NCBI RefSeq assembly: GCF_900108405.1 | Contig: NZ_FNXG01000004.1 | Span: 186,001 to 250,000, forward strand | DNA: 64,000 nucleotides | From: Paracoccus alkenifer | GTDB taxonomy: Bacteria > Pseudomonadota > Alphaproteobacteria > Rhodobacterales > Rhodobacteraceae | Direction: 5' to 3' | Part shown: one piece after another, positions 19,863 to 32,157 of the stretch | Layout of the letters: each line of letters opens with the position of its first letter | Numbering within the stretch: the stretch's first letter is position 1 | Program-made: the position numbers and the translations under genes | The notes under the pieces: model-generated | What the model was told of the DNA's origin: nothing | What the model saw: the letters and a program-made list of their open reading frames with translations, nothing else | Database searches by the model: none

Positions 19863-20402
19863 CTAGCGCGGCGCGATCATCATCACCATCTGGCGGCCTT
19901 CGAGCTTGGGCATCGATTCGACCTTGCCGGCCTCGCCCACCTCGTCGCGGACGCGGTGCAGCAGTTCCATCCCCAGATTCTGGTGGGCCATCTCGCGGCC
20001 GCGGAAACGCAGGGTCACCTTGACCTTGTCGCCATCCTCAAGGAACCGCTTTACCGAGCGCATCTTGACGTCATAGTCGTGATCGTCGGTGCCGGGACGG
20101 AACTTGACCTCTTTGACATCGACGGTCTTTTGCTTCTTGCGGGCCTCGGCCTCACGCTTTTGCTGTTCGTATTTGAACTTGCCAAGGTCCATGATCTTGC
20201 AGACCGGAGGCACGGCGTTGGGCGAGATCTCGACCAGATCCAGCCCCGCTTCTTCGGCAAGCGCCATGCCGCGGGCTGGGGTGACCACCCCGATGTTTTC
20301 GCCTTCCGCCCCGATCAGGCGGATTTCGGGGACCTTGATGCGATCGTTGGTGCGGGGTCCGGTGTCACGGGTGGGCGGAGCGTTGTGCGGGCGGCGAGCT
20401 AT
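19863..20402 (-). CDS. infC: Translation initiation factor IF-3, apparent AUA start
   Basis: 179 aa when read from ATA at 20402. IF-3 binds the 30S subunit and checks start-codon selection. The N-terminal domain carries [20 protein letters not shown] and [19 protein letters not shown]; the linker [11 protein letters not shown] and the C-terminal domain [26 protein letters not shown] and [12 protein letters not shown] follow, all diagnostic. No ATG, GTG or TTG lies at the expected place. The frame reads ATA-GCT-CGC-CGC with AAAAGGA 8 nt upstream, so ATA is the best start; an ATT lies 11 codons upstream. Non-canonical starts are normal for infC because IF-3 autoregulates through them. A possible promoter is TTGAAA-N17-TATCTG on the minus strand (20467 to 20439). 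rpmI and rplT do not follow. Confidence 0.93.
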   Translation of the reverse strand: MARRPHNAPPTRDTGPRTNDRIKVPEIRLIGAEGENIGVVTPARGMALAEEAGLDLVEISPNAVPPVCKIMDLGKFKYEQQKREAEARKKQKTVDVKEVKFRPGTDDHDYDVKMRSVKRFLEDGDKVKVTLRFRGREMAHQNLGMELLHRVRDEVGEAGKVESMPKLEGRQMVMMIAPR

Positions 20403-20591
20403 GGGCGTGGTCCTTTTATCGCTGGAAATGACGCTTGTCAGATAATCAACCCACGCCCGCGTTTCAACCGGATAGTGCGGGTGAAAACGGGACCGGCGAC
20501 GGCTTTCCCCCATCGGGAAGCTGTGCGATACCGTCCGCGCCCGGCGCCGTGCAGCGTTCGGGCGGATTTCCTGTTCTGAAAGGATTCGCCG

Positions 20592-21227
20592 ATGTCGCGT
20601 CTGGCCGGTCTGATTCTCGTGCTCGTGATCCTGCTGGCGGGCGGATTCTACTGGCAGTCGCGACAGGGGCAGCCGCAACCGGAACAGTTGCAGCAACCCG
20701 CAGATGTCGCGGGCCAGCAGGCGGCCGATGATGCGGCCGACGCCGCCGGCAGCGCGGCCGATGCCGCCGCCGATGCCGCTGCAACCGCCACGGATGCGGC
20801 GGCCGAGGCCAGCCGCACCGCCGATGGCACGCCCGTGCTGGACGAGGCCGCGCGCGAGGCACAGGCCGCGGCCGAGGCGGCCATCGAGGCCGCCGCGGCC
20901 GCCGCTGACGCGGCCGCACAGGCCGAGGCCGGGGCGCAAACCGGCGAGCCGGGCGCCGTCGCCACCGCGACGGAAGCCGCCGTCGAGGCCGCACGCGACG
21001 CCGCCGGCGCCGCCTCTGACGCCGCCACGGCCAGCCGCACCGCCGCCGAAATCGACCGGCTGCTGACCCCCGAGGGCTTCAACGCCGCCGAGGTCGAGGC
21101 GCTGATCGACGCAAGCCGCCTTGACCCCGCGCAGCAGCAGGCGCTGAAAGCCGCAGTCGCCGCGGCGGCAAGCAGCCCGCAGATGCTGCGCGCGGCCCTG
21201 GAACAGGTGCGGGCCGTCGTCCGGTGA
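20592..21227 (+). CDS. Alanine-rich membrane-anchored protein of unknown function
   Basis: 211 aa. Residues 5-20 ([16 protein letters not shown]) form one membrane segment or an uncleaved signal anchor. The rest is about one-third alanine (75 of 211 by hand count), with Asp/Glu/Ala repeats likely to form long helices or a coiled coil outside the membrane. The last 65 residues (from [14 protein letters not shown]) are more ordinary and may be a small helical domain. AAAGGATT precedes the ATG. The stop overlaps the next gene's GTG by 4 bp, so the two are translationally coupled. I do not recognise the family. Confidence 0.75.
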   Translation: MSRLAGLILVLVILLAGGFYWQSRQGQPQPEQLQQPADVAGQQAADDAADAAGSAADAAADAAATATDAAAEASRTADGTPVLDEAAREAQAAAEAAIEAAAAAADAAAQAEAGAQTGEPGAVATATEAAVEAARDAAGAASDAATASRTAAEIDRLLTPEGFNAAEVEALIDASRLDPAQQQALKAAVAAAASSPQMLRAALEQVRAVVR

Positions 21228-22189
21228 TCAGGGCGGTGACCGGGACGGCACCTCCGGAGGGTTCGGGTCCGACCGGGCAGCCCGCGCCTGCGATTTCCCT
21301 GCCCGCCGCTGCGGCAGCACCCGAGCCGCTGGGGCGGTTTCTTGCATCCCCCGGCGAGCAACTGGAACGCGGCCCGATCGCGGTGATCCTGATCGAGGAT
21401 CAGGCCGAGGTCGCCGCGACGCTTTCCCATCACCTGCGGCTGGGGTTTCGCAAGATCCTGGCGCTGTCGCCCGAACCGCTGCCGGCAATGGCGCCGCTGG
21501 ACGATGCCAAGGGCCGGGTGCTGAACCTGATCCACGACACCCGCGCCCGCGATGCGCTGACGCGGGCCGTGAACGCGGTGATCGAGGCCGCGCCCGAGGA
21601 CAGCTGGCTATACTACGGCTATAATGCCGAGTTCCTGTTCTATCCGTTTTCCGAGACCCGCAGCATCGGCGAGATGCTGGGCTTTCACGCCGAGGAACGC
21701 CGCCGCGCGATGCTGACCTATGTGGTCGATCTTTACGCGCCCGAGCTGACGCGCAACCCCGATGCGGTCAGCATGGATCGGGCGATGTTCGACCGCACCG
21801 GCTATTACGCGCTGGGGCGGCCCGACCGGCAGGGCGGGTTCCGCGAGCGGCAGCTGGATTTCTATGGCGGGCTGCGCTGGCGGTTCGAGGAACACCTGCC
21901 CCCCGACCGCCGCCGCATCGACCGCATCGCACTGTTTCGCACCGAAAAGACCCTGCGGCTGCTGCCCGATCATCGGCTGTCGGTCGAGGAATACAACACC
22001 TATGCCTGCCCCTGGCACAACAACCTGACCGCGGCGGTGGCCTCGTTCCGGGTCGCCAAGGCGCTGGCCCGCAACCCCGGCTCGCGCGAGCATATCCGCG
22101 ACTTCACATGGCGGAATTCGGTCCCCTTCGACTGGGAATCGCATCAGCTGATGGAATTGGGGCTGATGGAGCCGGGGCAGTGGTTCTGA
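21224..22189 (+). CDS. GT2-like glycosyltransferase homologue with an altered DxD motif
   Basis: 321 aa from a GTG that overlaps the previous stop (GTGA). The first about 45 residues are low-complexity Pro/Ala. [20 protein letters not shown] then [13 protein letters not shown] resembles the opening of small GT2-like proteins (compare the partial gene at 1-376). Where those proteins have a DADEFL-type metal motif, this one reads [16 protein letters not shown], with Asn in the first Asp position. The C-terminal part has many Arg and His residues and no membrane span. It may be an inactive or altered-specificity relative. Homology is inferred from motifs; no substrate can be proposed. Confidence 0.6.
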   Translation: MIRAVTGTAPPEGSGPTGQPAPAISLPAAAAAPEPLGRFLASPGEQLERGPIAVILIEDQAEVAATLSHHLRLGFRKILALSPEPLPAMAPLDDAKGRVLNLIHDTRARDALTRAVNAVIEAAPEDSWLYYGYNAEFLFYPFSETRSIGEMLGFHAEERRRAMLTYVVDLYAPELTRNPDAVSMDRAMFDRTGYYALGRPDRQGGFRERQLDFYGGLRWRFEEHLPPDRRRIDRIALFRTEKTLRLLPDHRLSVEEYNTYACPWHNNLTAAVASFRVAKALARNPGSREHIRDFTWRNSVPFDWESHQLMELGLMEPGQWF

Positions 22190-22221
22190 ACCCGCGCTGA
22201 TCCGGCAGCAGGCGCGCAGGG

Positions 22222-22244
22222 AAAAAAGGGGGCTGTCTGCCCCC
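22222..22244 (-). terminator. Intrinsic terminator of gdhA
   Basis: On the minus strand: GGGGGC, 5-nt loop, GCCCCC, then TTTTTT (22222-22227 are A on the + strand). It lies about 80 nt past the gdhA stop. Confidence 0.8.
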
Positions 22245-22278
22245 TCTGCCAGCCCTTTGGGCTGTCATTCACCCCCGA

Positions 22279-22300
22279 GGATATTTGGGACCGCCCGAAG
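22279..22300 (+). repeat. Copy of the GGATATTT dispersed repeat
   Basis: GGATATTTGGGACCGCCCGAAG preceded by ACCCCCGA, between the GT2-like gene and gdhA (convergent). Its 3' tail GACCGCCCGAAG is shared with the copy at 46961. Confidence 0.75.
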
Positions 22301-22327
22301 CCACTGGGCCCGGGCAGTCCGTTCGGG

Positions 22328-25690
<3,363 letters not shown>

Positions 25691-25694
<4 letters not shown>

Positions 25695-26482
25695 CCATGG
25701 GGCTTTTGCAGGGCAAGCGCGCGCTGGTGATGGGCGTCGCCAATGAACGGTCGATCGCCTGGGGCATCGCCAGCGCGCTGGCCGCGCAGGGGGCGGAACT
25801 GGCCTTTACCTATCAGGGCGAGGCATTCGGCAAGCGGGTCGAGCCGCTGGCGGCCTCGGTCGGGTCGGACCTGCTGCTGGATGTGGACGTGACCGACGAT
25901 GAATCGCTGGACGCGGCATTCGCCAGGCTGGCGGACCGCTGGGGGCGGCTGGACATTCTGGTCCACGCAATCGCCTTTTCCAGCAAGGACGAGCTGACCG
26001 GGCGTTTCGTCGATACCAGCCGGGCGAACTTCAAGAACTCGCTGGATATTTCCTGCTATTCGCTGATCGAGGTGGCGCGGCGCTCGCGGCCCCTGATGCA
26101 GGAGGGCGGGACCGTGCTGACCCTGACCTATGGCGGCTCGAACCGGGTGACGCCGTTCTACAACGTGATGGGCGTGGCCAAGGCGGCGCTGGAATCGGCG
26201 GTGCGCTATCTGGCCAACGATCTTGGCCCCGAGGGGATCCGGGTCAACGCGATCAGCCCCGGCCCGATGAAAACCCTGGCCGGCGCGGCGATCGGCGGCG
26301 CCCGCAAGACCTATCGCCATACCGAGGCCAACGCGCCGCTACGCGCCAACGCCACGCTGGAGGCGATCGGGGGAACAGCGGTGTGGCTGTGTTCCGACTG
26401 GGGCGCCTGCACGACGGGCGAGGTGGTGATGGTCGACGGCGGCTATCACGTGCTGGGGATGCCGCAGCCCGACAACATCTGA
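25691..26482 (+). CDS. fabI: Enoyl-ACP reductase (NADH), FabI type
   Basis: 263 aa. Completes each elongation round by reducing enoyl-ACP. It has the FabI form of the SDR nucleotide site ([19 protein letters not shown]). The catalytic Tyr-x6-Lys is YNVMGVAK, and [11 protein letters not shown] replaces the usual GAERAIPNYN context. The [13 protein letters not shown] segment is the substrate-binding loop. It starts inside the fabB stop codon region. A dispersed GC-hairpin repeat follows the stop. Confidence 0.95.
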
Positions 26483-26489
26483 CGCCGAG

Positions 26490-26535
26490 CCGGGGCGCTG
26501 CCCCGGACCCCGGGATATTTGCAGCAAGATGAAAG
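26490..26535 (+). repeat. GC hairpin plus GGATATTT dispersed repeat after fabI
   Basis: Stem CCGGGGC (26490-26496) / GCCCCGG (26500-26506) with a 3-nt loop, ACCCC, then GGGATATTTGCAGCAAGATG and AAAG to 26535. The tail CAAGATGAAAG is shared with the copy at 43843. The GAAAGAGG at the end also supplies the ribosome-binding site of the next gene. Confidence 0.8.
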
Positions 26536-26543
26536 AGGCTCGG

Positions 26544-27377
26544 ATGGAAACGCAGTTCTTCACCGCCGCAGATGGCGCCCGGTTGGCCTATCGCGACGAG
26601 GGCGAGGGGCTGGCGGTCCTGTGCCTGGCCGGGCTGACCCGCAGCATGGACGATTTCGACTATCTGGCGCCGGCGCTGGCGGGTTGCCGGATGATCCGCA
26701 TGGATTACCGCGGGCGCGGCCAGTCGGACCGGACCGGCGCCGCCACCTATACCGTTCCGCAAGAGGGCGCGGATGCGCTGGCGCTGCTGGACCATCTGGG
26801 CATCGCACGGGCGGGGGTGATCGGCACGTCTCGGGGCGGGCTGATCGCCATGTATCTGGCCGCCGTAGCCAAGGACCGGCTGCTGGGCGTGTGCCTGAAC
26901 GATGTCGGCCCCGCATTGCGCCGCGAGGGGCTGGAGGCGATCGTGGATTACGTCGGCCGTCGCCCCGCCGCGAAAACGCTGGCCGAGGTGGCCGAGCGCC
27001 TGCCCCGCACGCTGGCCGGCTTTGGCGAGGTTCCCGCAGGCCGCTGGGAGGAGGAGGCCGCGCGGCTGTATCGTCAGGGCGCGGACGAGGTCGAGCTGAC
27101 CTATGACCCGGCGCTGCGCGAGGCGTTCCTGGCCGCGTTCAAGAACCCCGACGCCACCGCCTGGCCACTGTTCGACGCGATGCAGGGCCTGCCGGTGGCG
27201 CTGGTCCACGGTGCGGGATCGGACCTGCTGGGCGACGAGACCGTGGCCGAGATGCAGCGCAGGCGGCCCGACATGATCTATGGCAGGGTGCCGGGGCGCG
27301 GACATATCCCGTGGCTGGACGAGGCAGAGAGCGTGGCGGTGATTGACGAATGGATCGGAAAGATTGCCAGAGGGTGA
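26544..27377 (+). CDS. Alpha/beta-hydrolase fold protein
   Basis: 277 aa from the ATG giving METQFFTAADG, with AAAGAGG upstream; an ATG 15 bp earlier lies inside the dispersed repeat. Soluble hydrolase. The nucleophile elbow is GTSRGG (Ser), preceded by the oxyanion region LAGLTRSMDDF and the MDYRGRGQSD motif. The catalytic His is in GRGHIPWLDE near the C-terminus. The family includes esterases, lactonases and haloperoxidase-like proteins; the substrate is not readable. It may be co-transcribed with fabABI or belong to its own unit. Confidence 0.8.
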   Translation: METQFFTAADGARLAYRDEGEGLAVLCLAGLTRSMDDFDYLAPALAGCRMIRMDYRGRGQSDRTGAATYTVPQEGADALALLDHLGIARAGVIGTSRGGLIAMYLAAVAKDRLLGVCLNDVGPALRREGLEAIVDYVGRRPAAKTLAEVAERLPRTLAGFGEVPAGRWEEEAARLYRQGADEVELTYDPALREAFLAAFKNPDATAWPLFDAMQGLPVALVHGAGSDLLGDETVAEMQRRRPDMIYGRVPGRGHIPWLDEAESVAVIDEWIGKIARG

Positions 27378-27684
27378 AATCGCGCCGGACCGCCTGAAAA
27401 CCCCGCTGCGTGCCGCATGATCCGGCAAAGCTGCTGCGACGCGCGGAAAGAGCCGAGGCGATACCGATAACGCCTGTCTGCCCCGGTCCGCATGAGATGC
27501 GATGCGGCGCTTTGCCGGCATCAACGCGGGTGGCGACCGGCCCCGAAAGACCGCCATCCGGAACTTTTGTCACCTGTCCAGGCGGTGCGGGCTGGGGGAG
27601 GCGAGATTATCGGGGTTGCCGGGGGCATGTCCGGCAAAGCCATGCTTCGATTCAATCGGCGGCTGAACCTTTGTTCCCCGGTCT
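27378..27684. other. Intergenic stretch without a supported gene
   Basis: 307 bp between the hydrolase (+) and the GT25 gene (-), which converge here. Only short frames with no ribosome-binding site or known motif. No clear terminator, repeat copy or tRNA was seen. Confidence 0.45.
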
Positions 27685-28452
27685 TTAGTGCGATTTCTGC
27701 AACCGGGCCTTGAGCTTTCGCAGCGCGACGAGCATCGGCGACAGAACATCAATCCGGTCGAACCAACGCAGGCTGTGAATATCGGACCGCGACGGGCGCT
27801 GTATCGCGACAGGGGTTGTCGGGGCAAAGGTTCGATAATGCGGATGTGCCGCCCGGAACCACGAAATCGCCCCATCCACATGCATGGCTCCGCCGCGCGG
27901 ATCGCCAAATGGACGGTGATAGATCGCCTGAATATAGCGGATCATTTCATCCAGAACCGATGATTTGAAGCCCATGAAATGGGTCTGCAACACGCCTTGC
28001 CCGGCAGGAATTTCGGCCAGCGTATCCGGTCCCGCAGGCACGGTTTCGCCGTCGACCTCGGGCATCCAGCCGTAAAAGATGTCCCACTCGATGTTGCGCG
28101 CGCTGGCCACCAGCGCCTCGATGCGATGTTCGAAATCACTGCTGAAATCGGCGTCGTCCTCAATCACGAGATAGGTTTTCCAGCCTTGCGCGATCGCCGA
28201 CTTGATCACCCCCATGTGGCTTTCGTAGCAGCCGCGTGTGCCGATGGTCGGGAATTCGCCCCTGTCGTCCGGACGGCTGGCCGGAAACAGGGTTACGGCG
28301 GGATGGTCAAAGGACAGGCCGATCCGTGCCAGCTGCCGCGCGATTTCCTGTTTCCGGTCGGTGCGCGAAGGCAGGTTGATCACATAGATATGCTCGAACA
28401 TCGAAAGCAGCGATACACCCAGACGTGTATCCGGTTGGCTGTTGGTTCCCAT
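27685..28452 (-). CDS. Glycosyltransferase family 25 (LPS/surface glycan type)
   Basis: 255 aa. FEHIYVINLPSRTDRKQEIARQL near the N-terminus, GCYESHMGVIKSAI, then YLVIEDDADFSSDF (acidic metal motif) and the C-terminal RPSRSDIHS are the GT25 pattern, as in LPS galactosyl- and glucosyltransferases. Likely cytoplasmic, adding a hexose to LPS or another surface glycan. The start is uncertain: the ATG at 28452 and an in-frame ATG at 28401 (MFEHIYV) both lack a strong ribosome-binding site. Its neighbour is the large secreted protein gene on the same strand, 279 bp upstream. Confidence 0.82.
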   Translation of the reverse strand: MGTNSQPDTRLGVSLLSMFEHIYVINLPSRTDRKQEIARQLARIGLSFDHPAVTLFPASRPDDRGEFPTIGTRGCYESHMGVIKSAIAQGWKTYLVIEDDADFSSDFEHRIEALVASARNIEWDIFYGWMPEVDGETVPAGPDTLAEIPAGQGVLQTHFMGFKSSVLDEMIRYIQAIYHRPFGDPRGGAMHVDGAISWFRAAHPHYRTFAPTTPVAIQRPSRSDIHSLRWFDRIDVLSPMLVALRKLKARLQKSH

Positions 28453-28731
28453 TCAGATCAAAGCCCTTTCATGCGCACATGCGCCCGGATGTTTCCAAAG
28501 CCCGCGACAGGTTTTGCGCGGATCTTTCCTGTTTGTAAGAGAGGTCAACACCAGAGCCGAATCGAGAATCATGCCTGCTTCCCACCATTTTCAAACAGGA
28601 GATTAGCAAAGATCGGCTTTCAGGAAAGCACCGCCTGGCGGACGTGGGGGCGCATGGCGCAAATGGCCGCAAGCCCCCCTGGACCGAGGGGCGCAAGACA
28701 CGGCAGGAACGCCCGGGCAGGCCAGCAGCGC

Positions 28732-31680
28732 TTATTGCGCCGGCGCAGGCGGGACCGGCTCGACCACCACCCCGGGTGCCGATGCGAATTCCAGCCGCTG
28801 GACATCTGCCAGCGTAATCTCGCCGCCCTCTGGTCCCTTGGCCAGCAGCACATCGCCGCGCCACAGCAGCTCGTATTCGTCCGGAGCGCCTTGCAGAACC
28901 GCGGTATTGCGGCCCCCGCCGCCATGGATGCGCACGCAGCAGCCCGTGGCGACCAGCACATCATCGCCCGGCCCGCCCAACAGGATGTCATGCGGATGCT
29001 CTGCCTCGATCCGGCCTCCCTCGTCCCCGGCGCGCCGGATCACCCCGTGCGAAAATGTGCCGGGCGCGCGGCTTTCCCAATCCACCTGATGGCGGGCGTT
29101 ATAGTCCATCAGCACCTGCCAGCGCGGGTTCATGTCGTCCAGATGGCGCAAATGCCCCCAGCTGCCCCAGCGCGAGGGCCAGCCCACATCGACAAACGCA
29201 TTGAACAACGTGCCGCCGGCGGCGTGCCAGCCGTCAAGCAGATCGGTATAAAGCGCGGCCATCTCGGGGCTGTAATTGAAGCTGGTAAAGAAATCCGTCA
29301 GGTGCTGGTTGTCCGTCCACCCATCCAGCCCGACCACATGGGTTCCGCCCTCATACATGATCATCTGCATGTCATGTCGGGCGGCCACCGCGGCGTGATA
29401 GGGAAAGAGATTGCCCAGCAGATCCTTGAGCGAGCCCTCGCGCAAGGCATGCGCCACTTCGCGCACGGCCACGGCCTGTCCTGCGCCAAGCCATTCCAGT
29501 ATCTGCGGCGCGAATTCGTCGGTGCCCATTTCCTGGCCAAAATAGCCGGTGACCGCATAGGCATCGAAAAACTCGGCCGGGGGGCGGTTGCCCGGCGATT
29601 CCGCCTGCCACAAGGGGGCCTGCAACAGCGCCTCTTCCAGCCCCGGCCAGGCGGTGTGGACGCTTGCCACCCTTATCAGGCGCCCGGGGGGCTGGTGGTC
29701 GAAAACCTCGGTCCAGATCCGCATGACCTGCGCCGCGCGCATCCCCGCGAACTGCATCCAGGCGTCGCCGGTCGCATCCTCGCCCCAGCGCAATTTTGCC
29801 TGTTCCGCCGCCCAATGCGTCTGCGGAAATATGAAGTTCCACAATTCGTTGGAGTATTCCACATAGACATTCAGGCGCGGGTCCAGCCGTTCCAGCACCA
29901 ATTCGGCATAGCGGCGCACATAGGCATCATTCGCCATATGCGGAATCGTGAACCACGGATCGGCCCCCACCTGATTGACCAGATCCACCATCACCTCGAC
30001 CGGCACCCCGCGCCAGGCATAGGAAAAATCACCCGGGCGCGGCCGGTCCGCTATATCCTGCTGAAAGGTCTGGTTGGTGATGCCCCAATCCAGCATCCGC
30101 AGCACCCGCAGATCCTGCACATGGGTCACCCAGGCCGGGTTGAACACCTCGCCCAGCCGCACGAGATCCAGATGATCCTCGCGCACCACGCGGATATTGC
30201 GGATATGGTTGCCGAGATCGCCGGGGTCGGTGTGTTTCAGCTTGATCGACACGAACCCCTCGCCGGGGGTGAAATCGAACCGGATCTCTTTCGGGCCGTA
30301 GCGCATGTTCGTTGCGCGGCCCGAGACCTCAATTCGCCCCTCGCCCTCATAGGTCAGGACGTATCGCCCGGCCAAAGACGTGGCCTCGGGCGGAAGATCG
30401 GTCAGAATCAGGGTCTCGAGCCGGCCCACCTCGCGCGGGATGCGCAGGGGCCAGCCGTGTTCGTCCAGATAGCCTTCCTCTGCGAGGCGGTCGATCTCGA
30501 ACCCGCCCCACTGGCCGGGCAGATGTCCGGTCCAGGGGCGGGCGGTCTTCATCACGTCGAGAAAAGGATACTGCACCGAATAATCCGCAATGCCGTTCAG
30601 CCCCATCGCCAGCGCCGGGTCGCTTACGGGGGCGGCGTCCACGGGCAGCGCCGGCGCCGCGGCAACCGGATCGACCGGCTCGGCCCCGGCCCCCCGAACC
30701 GGCGCCGGCATTTCGGCAACCGCGGCATCCGGTTCCGTCCGGGCCTGAGTGCGCAATTGCGCATCCTCGCGGGTTGCGTTCCAGATGAATTCGGCGATCT
30801 GCGTGTAATTCTGCCGCACGGCGGGATGGATATTGTCGGGCAGATTCATCGCGCCCGGCGGGGCCTCGTCGTAAATCGAGGCATAGCTTACCAGCGACGC
30901 AAGAAAATATTTGGTGGCAGTGCCGTGCGGGGCGTCGTCCTGATAAAGATCCGACGCCCCAAGCGGCACCAGATCCGTTTCCGTATAAAGACGCGCCAAC
31001 ACCGAGGCGACCGGGATCATCCCGATGTCGCGTTCCGGGAATTGCGTCCGAAGCGAGCGCACATAATCCTGGAACCACTGGTGATAGCTGCCCAGATTAT
31101 GCAGGTGGTAATTCCGCAGCTCTCTGGCATCGGGGGGAAAGCGCCCCACCTCGCCCACCATCAGCGCCCAGCCCTCATAGATCAGGATCCGCGCGTCCGG
31201 GCTTTGGGCCTCGATCCAGCCGATCAGCTTGCCGGTGGCCTCAAGCGGGCTGGTGCGGTCGGGATTTTCCCCGTCATAGGGCTGATCCGGCGCGTTGTAT
31301 TGAATGAAATTGGCAGGCGTGATGACGACGGTGTCGAACCCCGCCGAACGAAAGCTGGCGCCCCCGCCCATCACGGAACGCACCTCGCGAAAGGACCAGC
31401 CCGGCCGGGCCGGCAGATCGGACACAAAGTTGCGAAGAAACCCCCAGCTTCCGTCCAGCGCAAGCCGATTGCCCGCCGCCTGCGCGATCCGGTTCAGCCA
31501 ATGGGGCACGGTGGTGTCATCGCTGTCGGTCAGGTGATGCACCAGCGAATTGCCGAATACATAGACCTTGCGATCTTGCATCTGCTGGGCCGCGGCGGCC
31601 CCGGGCAGCGCCATGGCAAGCCCGAGGACCAGCACCAGCACCATCCCCCAGGCCGCAGACAGTTTTTCGTAAATCCGCAT
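28732..31680 (-). CDS. Large exported protein: SGNH-like, clan-A glycoside hydrolase-like and RTX-like parts
   Basis: 982 aa from the ATG giving MRIYEKLSAAWGM; the frame stays open far upstream, but this start begins a classic signal peptide (h-region VLVLVLGLAMAL, cleavage near AAA29-31). Residues about 35-300 look like an SGNH hydrolase: VYVFGNSLVHHL with Ser45 in the GDS position and DNIHP with Asp282 and His285 in the DxxH position. A Pro/Ala-rich linker (about 320-355) follows. Residues about 400-860 resemble a clan GH-A hydrolase, with YSNELWN (Glu612 as acid/base) and MYEGGTH (Glu777 as nucleophile). The C-terminus has one RTX-like turn, GGPGDDVLVATG, and ends in Pro/Ala. It is placed among polysaccharide genes, so it may trim or deacetylate an exopolysaccharide. 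Domain calls are from motifs only. Confidence 0.72.
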   Translation of the reverse strand: MRIYEKLSAAWGMVLVLVLGLAMALPGAAAAQQMQDRKVYVFGNSLVHHLTDSDDTTVPHWLNRIAQAAGNRLALDGSWGFLRNFVSDLPARPGWSFREVRSVMGGGASFRSAGFDTVVITPANFIQYNAPDQPYDGENPDRTSPLEATGKLIGWIEAQSPDARILIYEGWALMVGEVGRFPPDARELRNYHLHNLGSYHQWFQDYVRSLRTQFPERDIGMIPVASVLARLYTETDLVPLGASDLYQDDAPHGTATKYFLASLVSYASIYDEAPPGAMNLPDNIHPAVRQNYTQIAEFIWNATREDAQLRTQARTEPDAAVAEMPAPVRGAGAEPVDPVAAAPALPVDAAPVSDPALAMGLNGIADYSVQYPFLDVMKTARPWTGHLPGQWGGFEIDRLAEEGYLDEHGWPLRIPREVGRLETLILTDLPPEATSLAGRYVLTYEGEGRIEVSGRATNMRYGPKEIRFDFTPGEGFVSIKLKHTDPGDLGNHIRNIRVVREDHLDLVRLGEVFNPAWVTHVQDLRVLRMLDWGITNQTFQQDIADRPRPGDFSYAWRGVPVEVMVDLVNQVGADPWFTIPHMANDAYVRRYAELVLERLDPRLNVYVEYSNELWNFIFPQTHWAAEQAKLRWGEDATGDAWMQFAGMRAAQVMRIWTEVFDHQPPGRLIRVASVHTAWPGLEEALLQAPLWQAESPGNRPPAEFFDAYAVTGYFGQEMGTDEFAPQILEWLGAGQAVAVREVAHALREGSLKDLLGNLFPYHAAVAARHDMQMIMYEGGTHVVGLDGWTDNQHLTDFFTSFNYSPEMAALYTDLLDGWHAAGGTLFNAFVDVGWPSRWGSWGHLRHLDDMNPRWQVLMDYNARHQVDWESRAPGTFSHGVIRRAGDEGGRIEAEHPHDILLGGPGDDVLVATGCCVRIHGGGGRNTAVLQGAPDEYELLWRGDVLLAKGPEGGEITLADVQRLEFASAPGVVVEPVPPAPAQ

Positions 31681-32157
31681 TCCGACATACCCTTTAACCC
31701 CAAGGCGCCAATCCGGCGCGACCCGACATCGGACCCGTCGCACGCCTGTCACCAAATCATGGATCTCGCACGGCTGCGCGAGCCTGTGTGCCCATCGGGC
31801 CAGTTCCCGGTTCAACGACCGGGCTGTTTTCCTGCGGCCGATCAAGCTTGCGCAGAACTGCTCCTCTGCTTCGTCTGGCGTGACATTGCCGATAGATTCC
31901 ACGGCCAGAGGAACTTGGCAACGCATCTTGGCGACGGTTTTCGCAGGCGCGCGGGTGATCGTGGCCGGCCATGCAACCGCGCGGCGTTTTTTCGCAAGAT
32001 GGTGGCATCTGCCACAACCCGTTGACATTTTTCTACGGTCGGACAGCTTGGGGCGTTCAGCCGGGCGAAAGATGCTCGCGGCCTGCGCAGCAACGCAATA
32101 AAGAAGGGGGCAAGGCAGCATGGGCTGGCAGTTCGGCCAAGGAAAGAGGTGCGTGAA
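31681..32157. other. Divergent intergenic region of the polysaccharide island
   Basis: 477 bp between the secreted-protein gene (-) and the oxidoreductase gene (+). It holds a 14-bp palindrome at 32002-32015, a TTGACA at 32023-32028 without a convincing -10 at 17 bp, and no supported gene. The minus-strand frame of the secreted protein stays open across it but has no signal for translation. Confidence 0.45.
32002..32015. promoter_or_regulatory. Palindrome GTGGCA-TC-TGCCAC
   Basis: Perfect 6+6 inverted repeat with a 2-nt centre, 7 nt before a TTGACA hexamer and 143 bp upstream of the oxidoreductase start. Size and position fit an operator controlling one or both divergent polysaccharide genes. 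The regulator is unknown. Confidence 0.4.

Noticed and set aside
28469..28600. Minus-strand frame whose end (DLSYKQERSAQNLSRALETSG) faintly resembles a TIR-domain opening
   Set aside because: Only a few residues match, there is no strand-loop follow-up and the frame stops at once; likely chance.
27979..32025. A 1348-codon open frame on the + strand
   Set aside because: It lies antisense to the GT25 and secreted-protein genes, is rich in Arg, His, Gly and Pro and has no recognisable domain; a high-GC shadow frame.
31842..32101. Short frames on both strands upstream of the secreted-protein gene
   Set aside because: No ribosome-binding site, no family likeness, and they cover the likely divergent promoter.
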